From: Apium graveolens
Taxonomy: Eukaryota > Streptophyta > Magnoliopsida > Apiales > Apiaceae
Assembly: GCF_009905375.1 (NCBI RefSeq)
Contig: NC_133653.1
Coordinates: 96,770,609 to 96,834,608 of the forward strand
Direction of reading: 5' to 3'
DNA length: 64,000 bases
Made by a program: the position numbers and the translations under genes. The notes beneath the pieces are model-generated. The model was not told the DNA's origin and searched no databases. It worked only from the letters and a program-made list of their open reading frames with translations. Below, in pieces: positions 56,789-64,000 of this stretch (position 1 is its first letter; each line of letters begins with the position of its first letter).

Positions 56789-57301
56789 ATGGCCGACTCT
56801 TTTATTCCCGTATCAGCTGATCACTTAGAGCCTTCAGTTGGAGTGCCGTCTTCGGATCCACGTCCTGTTGTTCCACCAGCATTGGCTATATTACCTCCAC
56901 CTGTGTTGCATCCCGTACCACTGCAGGCTATTCCACCTCCAAGTATGAGGCCACCTGTTAGAGGACCCCCACCTGCTGATTCAGGCTTTACTAGTCATTC
57001 AGTTACAGAAGTACCTTTTCATTTCTCTTCTTATCCTATCCCATATCATCAGTTTGAGGCTAGCCTTATGGAGCAGCGATTCCTTCAGGGTCTGATTCAG
57101 GAGTTACTACATATCATGCATACCAGAGAGGTTGGGAGTGGTGAGAGGCGACTCAGAGAGAGGCTACAGGTGTTTCGTAGGACAGCTGCAGTGAGGATTG
57201 CTGAGACTACACATGAGGACATCACCCCTGACTTCCTAGTGGAGTGGGCTAAGTGGGTTCTAGAGGAGCTTGAGGAGATTGGAGGTCCAGACTTGCCATG
57301 A
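56789..57301 (+). CDS. unrecognised 170-aa ORF between PBS and gag of D
   Basis: Starts MADSFIPVSADHLEPS with ATG in a GAGATGG context and ends GGPDLP before TGA. Residues 1-75 are rich in Pro (runs such as PPALAILPPPV and IPPPSMRPPVRGPPP). Residues 85-165 look helical and charged (LMEQRFLQGLIQELL, RRLRERLQVFRRTAAV, LVEWAKWVLEELEEIG). No Cys/His knuckle, signal peptide or membrane segment. I do not recognise a family. Chromoviruses normally have only gag-pol, so an upstream ORF here is odd; its length without stops and biased composition argue for coding. It could be a small accessory protein or a displaced part of gag. Confidence 0.55.
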   Translation: MADSFIPVSADHLEPSVGVPSSDPRPVVPPALAILPPPVLHPVPLQAIPPPSMRPPVRGPPPADSGFTSHSVTEVPFHFSSYPIPYHQFEASLMEQRFLQGLIQELLHIMHTREVGSGERRLRERLQVFRRTAAVRIAETTHEDITPDFLVEWAKWVLEELEEIGGPDLP

Positions 57302-57764
57302 GTCAGAGATTCAGAGATGGAGATTCTGAGCAGTGTTGTTATGGTTATGTCGTATGTACAGTAGTGTGTAGTGTGTATCAGCAGACTTTTGAGTTGTATT
57401 TATAGACTAGCTATGCTGACTAGTGAGTAGGTTGTTGTACACTTTTTGCTTTTACTTCTGAAGCGTCTTTACGCTTGTACTACCTAAAACTTTTGATCTA
57501 TATATATCAGTACCTTTTTCCTTTCCAGCACTGTCATTTACTTTATTGCACCTGTTTTACCTTACCTAATTTATTGCATCAGTTATATCCTGTGATACCA
57601 TGTACCCTGTTTCCCATAACTGTTTATATTCTGTAAAGAAGCATGCAATTTATTTAGTTACAACTGTTTTCAAAAAAAAAGAAATATTTCTGTTTTGCAA
57701 AACTATTCTTTTATGCAAAAGATTGATTCAAAAGCTAAATAAGTTGATTGATTCTTTGCAGAAA
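57302..57764 (+). other. spacer between the extra ORF and gag, with possible 3' splice site
   Basis: 463 T-rich bases. TTCTTTGCAG ends at 57761, three bases before the gag ATG, and matches a plant 3' splice site; another pyrimidine-AG (TTTCCTTTCCAG) ends near 57528. An in-frame ATG at 57600 would add 55 residues of untypical composition, so I start gag at 57765. Confidence 0.4.
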
Positions 57765-60700
57765 ATGCCTCCCAGAAGAAATACCCGCACCAACACCCAG
57801 AATGAAGAAACCAACAACAATAACAACCAAGATGATACAAACCCGAATGTGAACCCAGGACCCATGGACCCAGCACTAGCCCAGATTCTTCAAATCTTGG
57901 CCCAACAAACAGTTCACCTGGCACAACAACAACAAAGACAGACCAACCCCCAGGTAACTTTTAAAACTTTTCAGGCAGTAAACTCACCAGAATTCAAGGG
58001 TTCCTTAGAGCCAATTGAAGCAAATGTTTGGTTAAAGGAAATAGAGAAGGCATTTGCCTTAGTGAAAGTAAAGGAAGAACAGAAGGTTGAGTTTGCAAGT
58101 TACTATCTGAAGAATGAGGCCACCTATTGGTGGGAGATGGTGAAGACATTGGAAGGTACAGATATTATTACTTGGGAAAGGTTTAAGGAATTGTTTTTAG
58201 AAAAGTATTTTTCTCAGTTTGCTCAGGATCAAATGGAGCTGAAATTTTTAGAATTAAAGCAAGGGAACATGTCGGTAACAGATTATGAGGGTAAGTTTGA
58301 GGAATTGTCAAGGTATGTACCGTCGTATGTGGATACTGACAGGAAGAAAGCTAAAAGATTCCAACAGGGTTTGAAACCATGGATCAGAGGGAAGGTAGCC
58401 ATTTTTGAATTGGATACCTATGCAGGAGTACTACAGAAGGCTATGATCGTAGAGACAGAGAGTGAGATGTTCCAGAAGGAAAAGGAAAGCAAGAAAAGGA
58501 AAGTTGAGGGAAGTGAGGGTCAGTCACAAACAAGGAAGTTTCCAAATTTTAAGAAGGGCAAGTTTCAGTCAGGGAGAAATTTTAATTTCAGGAAACAAAA
58601 TGCAGGAGACGGAGGCCAGGGCAACCGTCCAGCTAATGTGAATCAGCCGAATAAGTTGAGATTAACTTTTCCAGATTGTCAAGTATGTGGAAAGAAGCAT
58701 GGAGGAGTTTGTAACAAGTTGAATGTGGTATGTTATAGATGCAACCAGAAAGGGCACTATTCGAGGGAGTGTCGAAATCAGCCAGCAAGAGAGTCAGCAA
58801 ATAAGGATCAGCCTATCTGGAATCCAGCAGTGAAGGTTCCAGTCATTGGATTTACATGCTTTAAATGTGGGAAGCCAGGACATATGGCCAGGGATTGCAA
58901 GACATCAGCCCCAGTTAGTAATGCATTAAGGATTATGGGATCTACCCCAACAGTGAATGAGACTCCAAGGGCTAGAGTTTTTGACATGTCGGTGAAGGAT
59001 GCGATCCAGGATACGGATGTCGTGGCTGGTACGCTTAATGTGAATTCTTTATGTGCCAAAGTGTTAATAGATTCGGGAACAACTCGATCGTTTGTTTCAC
59101 AAGATTTTGTTAGTAAGTTAAATTGTTCAGTTGAGTATTTAAATGAAATAATGACTATGGAATTAGCAAATCAAGAACGTGTAACTGTGAATCAAGTTTG
59201 TGGGAATTGTGAGGTTGAGATTTCTGGTAGTAAGTTTTGTGTAGATTTGATACCATTTAAGTTAGGAGAATTTGACGTTATATTAGGGATGGATTGGTTA
59301 TCTAAGCATGATGCTCAGATAGATTATCGAAATAAGAAAGTAATGGTGAAAACGCCAGACGAAGGAATAGTAACGTTCAAAGGTCAGAAACAAGTAAAGA
59401 AGTTCTTAACGATGATTCAAGCCAAGAAGTTACTACGACAAGGATGTGAGCATTTCGTAGCATATGTGATCGACAGAAGTCAGGAGCCAGCAAAACTTGA
59501 AGATATTCCAGTTGTGAATGAATTTCCAGACGTGTTTCCTGACGAGTTACCAGGACTTCCTCCAGATAGAGAAATTGAATTTGCGATCGACTTGGCACCT
59601 GGAACAGAACCAGTATCTAAGGCCCCGTACAGAATGGCGCCTATTGAGATGAAAGAGCTAGCAAAGCAATTGCAGGAATTATTAGAGAAAGGAGTAATCA
59701 GACCCAGTGTATCCCCGTGGGGAGCCCCGGTATTATTTTTCAAGAAGAAAGATGGAAGCATGAGACTGTGCATCGACTATAGGGAACTCAACAAGCTGAC
59801 AATCAAGAACAAGTATCCGTTACCCAGAATCGATGATTTGTTTGACCAGTTGAAGGGAGCCAAGTACTTCTCCAAAATTGATTTAAGATCGGGATATCAT
59901 CAACTGAAGATCAAGCCAGAAGATATACCAAAGACAACTTTCAGAACAAGGTATGGACATTACGAGTTTTTAGTGATGTCTTTTGGATTGACCAATGCCC
60001 CGACAGCGTTTATAGACCTGATGAACAGAATTTTCAAGGATTTTTTGGATAAGTTTGTTATTGTATTTATAGACGATATTTTAATCTATTCAAAGATGAA
60101 AGAGGATCATGCGGAACATGTGAGAACGGCTTTGGAGATTTTAAGGAAAAAGAAGTTATATGCTAAATTCTCGAAGTGTGAGTTTTGGCTACAGGAAGTT
60201 CAGTTCTTAGGACACATAGTCAGTAACGAAGGGATCAAAGTGGACCCGGCAAAGATCGAGGCAATTACGAATTGGGAGAGACCGAGAACACCCACTGAGG
60301 CAAGAAGTTTCTTGGGATTGGCAGGATATTATCGACGATTCCTTCAGAATTTCTCAAGGATTGCAACACCATTGACAAAGCTTACACGAAAGAATGAAAA
60401 GTTTATATGGAACGACAAGCGCGAAGAAAGTTTTCAGGAGTTGAAGTGGAGATTAATCACGGCACCTGTTTTATCACTTCCAGATGATCAAGGGAATTTC
60501 ATAATTTATAGCGATGCTTCTTACAAAGGATTAGGATGTGTTCTTATGCAGCACGATAAGGTGATTGCGTATGCATCAAGGCAATTGAAACCACACGAGC
60601 AAAAGTATCCTACTCATGACTTGGAGCTAGCAGCTATAGTTTTCGCTTTGAAGATTTGGAGACATTATTTGTATGGAGAAAAGTGCGAGATTTTCACGGA

Positions 60701-62387
60701 TCACAAAAGCTTAAAGTACATATTCACACAAAAGGAACTTAATATGAGGCAAAGGAGATGGTTAGAGTTGATCAAAGACTATGATTGCTCGATTAATTAT
60801 CATCCCGGTAAAGCGAACGTTGTGGCAGACGCATTGAGTCGGAAGGAAAGGTTGAATGTGTTATCAGTACCTGAAGATATATATAAGGAATTTCAGAAAT
60901 TGGAATTGGAAATTAGAGTTTGCAAACCTGAGGAAGCGAAAGTGTACAGTATGACTTTCCAGCCGAAGTTGTTGGAGAAAATAAAGAAATGTCAGGAAGA
61001 TGTAATGGATCAAGATATAAATCGTTTGGTAGGTGAAGAACTATGCACGCAGAAGGATGATCAAGGCATTTTGAGATTTTCATCTAGAATCTGGATTCCA
61101 CCGGTGACGGAATTAAAGAATGAAATTTTACAAGAAGCACATAGTTCAAGATATTCCATCCATCCAGGGAGTACCAAAATGTACAGAGATTTAAAGAAGA
61201 ATTATTGGTGGCCAGATATGAAGAGGGAAATTGCGGTATGAGTTAGCAAATGTTATACCTGTCAGAGAGTTAAAGCAGAGCATCAGAGACCAAGCGGATT
61301 GCTACAACCATTGGAGATTCCAGAGTGGAAGTGGGAACATATTACCATAGATTTCATAGTTGGATTACCAAGGACAAGGGCTAATCATGATGCCATTTGG
61401 GTTATAGTAGATAGACTTACCAAGTCAGCTCATTTTCTGCCTATAAATGAAAGATTTTCGCTCGACAAGTTAGTCCATATGTACTTGAAAGAGATCGTAG
61501 TTCGTCATGGAGTTCCTGTGTCTATTGTATCTGATCGAGATCCAAGATTTAATTCAAGATTTTGGAAGAGTTTTCAAGAATGTTTGGGAACAAGACTGAA
61601 TATGAGTACAGCTTATCAACCCCAAACGGATGGCCAAAGTGAAAGAACGATCCAGACAATCGAGGATATGTTACGTGTTTGTGCTATTGATTTCAAAGGA
61701 AGTTGGGACGAACATTTATCTTTGGTAGAGTTTGCTTACAACAACAGTTATCATGCCAGCATTGGGATGCCACCCTATGAAGCCCTTTATGGACGTAAAT
61801 GTAGATCTCCAGTATATTGGGATGAAGTAGGAGAACACAAGATACTTGGACCTGAACTGGTACAGCAGACAAAGGAAGTTGTTGAACTTATCCAGAAAAG
61901 ATTAATAGACGCACAAGATCGTCAGAGGAAATATGCAGACCAGTCAAGGAAAGACATGGAATTTAAAGAAGGAAGCTTGGTATTATTGAATGTATCACCC
62001 TGGAAAGGACTAACGAGGTTTGGGAAGAAAGGGAAGCTAAGCCCAAGATATGTCGGACCTTTTGAGATCCTAAAGCGCATCGGCAAAGTAGCTTACGAAT
62101 TGGCGTTACCTCCGTACATGGAGCACATTCACAATGTTTTTCACGTATCTATGCTCAAGAAATATAATCCAGACTCCAGGCATGTAATAGAATATGAGCC
62201 AATAGAGCTTCAGGCAGATTTATCATATGTAGAGAGTCCGATAGAGATTCTAGAGGGAAGAGAGAAAGTATTGAGAAATAAAGTGGTAAAGTTAGAAAGA
62301 GTATTGTGGAGAAACCCAAAGGTTGAAGAGTCAACCTGGGAGTTAGAAAGTGATATGAGAGAAAAGTACCCTCATTTGTTTTCTTAG
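57765..62387 (+). pseudogene. gag-pol: gag-pol polyprotein of chromovirus D, one nonsense codon
   Basis: 1540 codons from [10 protein letters not shown], with a single TGA at 61239-61241 (codon 1159) in the integrase zinc finger; copy A has Trp at this place. Gag domain about residues 76-229; CCHC knuckles at 323 ([14 protein letters not shown]) and 365 ([14 protein letters not shown]). Protease LIDSGTT, Asp at 436. RT with FIDDI, catalytic Asp at 770. RNase H from about 912 ([14 protein letters not shown]). Integrase catalytic Asp 1196, Asp 1257 and Glu 1293 (35 residues apart). C-terminal chromodomain about 1486-1537 ([26 protein letters not shown]), which in this clade is thought to direct insertion to heterochromatin. 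Without readthrough, integrase is not made complete. Confidence 0.95.
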
Positions 62388-62412
62388 GAGATTCTGAGGG
62401 CAAAATCCTTTT

Positions 62413-62425
62413 AAGGGGGGAAGGA
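62413..62425 (+). promoter_or_regulatory. polypurine tract of D
   Basis: AAGGGGGGAAGGA directly before the 3' LTR. Confidence 0.9.
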
Positions 62426-64000
62426 TGTAATATCCGGGATATATCGTGTAATTATTTTTTATATTAAATAATTATTATGTGTGTTCAGTATCTATTCTGT
62501 GAGTTAATTGTTAAGTGTTATCTGTACTTGGATATTCAAAAATAATAATAATTGAGTATTTTAATTTTTATATGTCCAAAATAAAATATAAATAATTGTC
62601 ATATCTTCCTAATTATTTTTATGTTGATTTATGGATTTATAAGAATCATATAAAATTTCTTAAATCTTTTTCCGGGTAATTAAAATCTATTTTATAAAAA
62701 CGGGAACCAACCGACGTCACCCGTTGTTACATTTTTGGAACCCGAAACTCTTCCGAGAACTCCTTCCTAACCTAATTGTAATATTCCGAGCATATTCCAT
62801 GTTTCGACTTTTTCGATCCGGCGTACGGTTTGTCCTGCGCGGGTCCCGGTGCAACATTTTCGATACAATATTCGTTTCGGTAAATCAATAAAACCCGTAT
62901 TTTCGATAAACGGGAGCTTTTTATTAAACTATCACAATTATCACTTCGTAGTACGTGTAACTAGGCGCTGAGACCAAGATTGCAGTACAAATTATACTGA
63001 TTTGGATAATTATCCCGAAAACCGATGCCGTTTGGATCAGTTTTTATAAATAAACGTATCATTTTATATCCGAAATGATCCAATGGGATACTAATTTTCC
63101 GTAAATATAAATAGCCTTTTACCGTATTTTATTTCGTATCAAAATCATTTGCAGACAGATAAATATATAATTTTACAGAGAAAAATCTTATATTCATAAC
63201 ATGTTTCAAGAATCAAACCAACTTTTGAAGGTGTTATTGATCTTTGTTTGAAAAGCTCGAGTACTGGATTTGAAGGTCTTGAGAAGCTCTATCAGAATCT
63301 GTAATCCATACACCTGCAGAATCAAAGGTTTAATTTCTAAAAATTTATTTATTTTCGAATTATTTTTATGAAAAATATGAATTTTTGTTCGGATGATTGT
63401 TTGTATGATTTAATGATTGCATGTTGTAGAGCTTGTTTTCCTGATGATTTTGGTATATTATACGTCTGATTTGGAGTTCAATAATATGTTCAAATTTGAG
63501 TTTGATTCTCGAATTTTAAAATTAGGGTTTATAACCCGTATGAATGTTTTCAATTGAAATTTGGGGGTTTCTTATTCTGGAATAGATTGATGTTGTGGTA
63601 TAGTGGATTGGATTCTATGTGAAATTTGCAATCTAGTCGTATAAGTTTCATGAATCACCGAGGTCTGTAGAGAAGGGAGTTGTCTTTTGAAATTTTCCGA
63701 TGTTCGCCGGAAACTGGCAAACTTCACGGCCAAATTCCGGCCAACTCAGGGATGATTAGAATGATTTGTTGGTATGGTTGAGTTCCTGGTGAATTATAGA
63801 TGTGATCTGGAGGTGTTGGAAGGGTGAGGTCGCCGGGAACGTGTTCTCCGGCCACCCCTGTATTTTCTGGCGACGGGGCTGGAAAATTACAGTTTAGTAC
63901 CTATAGTTTTGAAAACGATGCAGTTTGGTCCCTGAAGTTTCCAGATTTTGCAAATTTAGGATTCCTGTTTATAAAATGTTTAAAAATCATATTTCCTATT
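62426..64000 (+). repeat. 3' LTR of D, first 1575 bases
   Basis: TGTAATATCCGGG onward, collinear with 53156-54740. Continues beyond the window end. No gene. Confidence 0.95.

Larger units (their letters stand above)
53156..64000 (+). mobile_element. Tekay-type Ty3/gypsy chromovirus D (near complete; 3' LTR runs off the window)
   Basis: 5' LTR, PBS, an extra ORF, gag-pol with chromodomain, PPT and 1575 bases of 3' LTR. It is inserted into LTR F. The two LTR starts differ by about a dozen bases in the first 250 and less further on, so the insertion is not brand-new. Confidence 0.95.

Noticed and set aside
57600..57764. N-terminal extension of gag of D from the ATG at 57600
   Set aside because: Composition is unlike gag, it overlaps a putative splice acceptor, and MPPRR at 57765 is a typical gag start with a good ATG context.

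Overview
This window is an intergenic, retrotransposon-packed stretch of a plant nuclear genome. I find no host gene and no rRNA or tRNA gene. The evidence is complete and broken LTR retrotransposons of the Ty3/gypsy and Ty1/copia superfamilies, initiator-Met and Asp-type primer-binding sites, several nested insertions, solo LTRs with target-site duplications, and an AT-rich background. It looks like a large, repeat-rich eudicot genome. The LTR families remind me of Apiaceae, but that is a guess.

Layout. 1-6487: degraded 3' part of a Tekay-type chromovirus (copy A) with a complete 3' LTR. It is inserted in the gag of an older minus-strand gypsy element (I, 6488-14449). The candidate LTR of I carries a ~118-bp tandem array, an 18-bp minisatellite and a 9-bp array; a solo LTR (L, 11055-14329) splits the 9-bp array. 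15268-21171: gag/protease remnant of another gypsy element (G), cut by solo LTR J (16639-20635, perfect TSD GTATG). 21316-25115: Sirevirus-like copia remnant (H) with an inverted internal segment. 25116-27880: minus-strand gypsy remnant (K). 27881-29229: unassigned.

The right half is one nest. Copia element E (+, starts 29230) was hit in gag by copia element C (-, TSD GTGAT at 30218 and 50147). The left LTR of C was hit by an Athila-type element B (+, 31251-42579). B is followed by an extra PBS/gag fragment and then by a deletion in C with a 3-bp microhomology. E resumes at 50147 and is interrupted again at 52500 by the LTR of copia F, itself interrupted at 53156 by Tekay element D (53156 to beyond the window end). 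D is the least damaged element: intact 5' LTR, PBS, PPT, a 1540-codon gag-pol with one nonsense codon, complete catalytic residues and a chromodomain.

The items most worth a second look are: an unrecognised 170-aa ORF between PBS and gag of D, inside a stretch bounded by possible splice sites; a small stem-loop found at the same place in four divergent Tekay-type LTRs with apparent compensatory changes; an array of four hairpins with different stems and a shared loop in the RNA leader of copia C, plus a second hairpin array nearby; and CpG-rich 16-bp palindrome arrays in the LTRs and 3' region of Athila B. Positions were read by eye; sequence identities are estimates.
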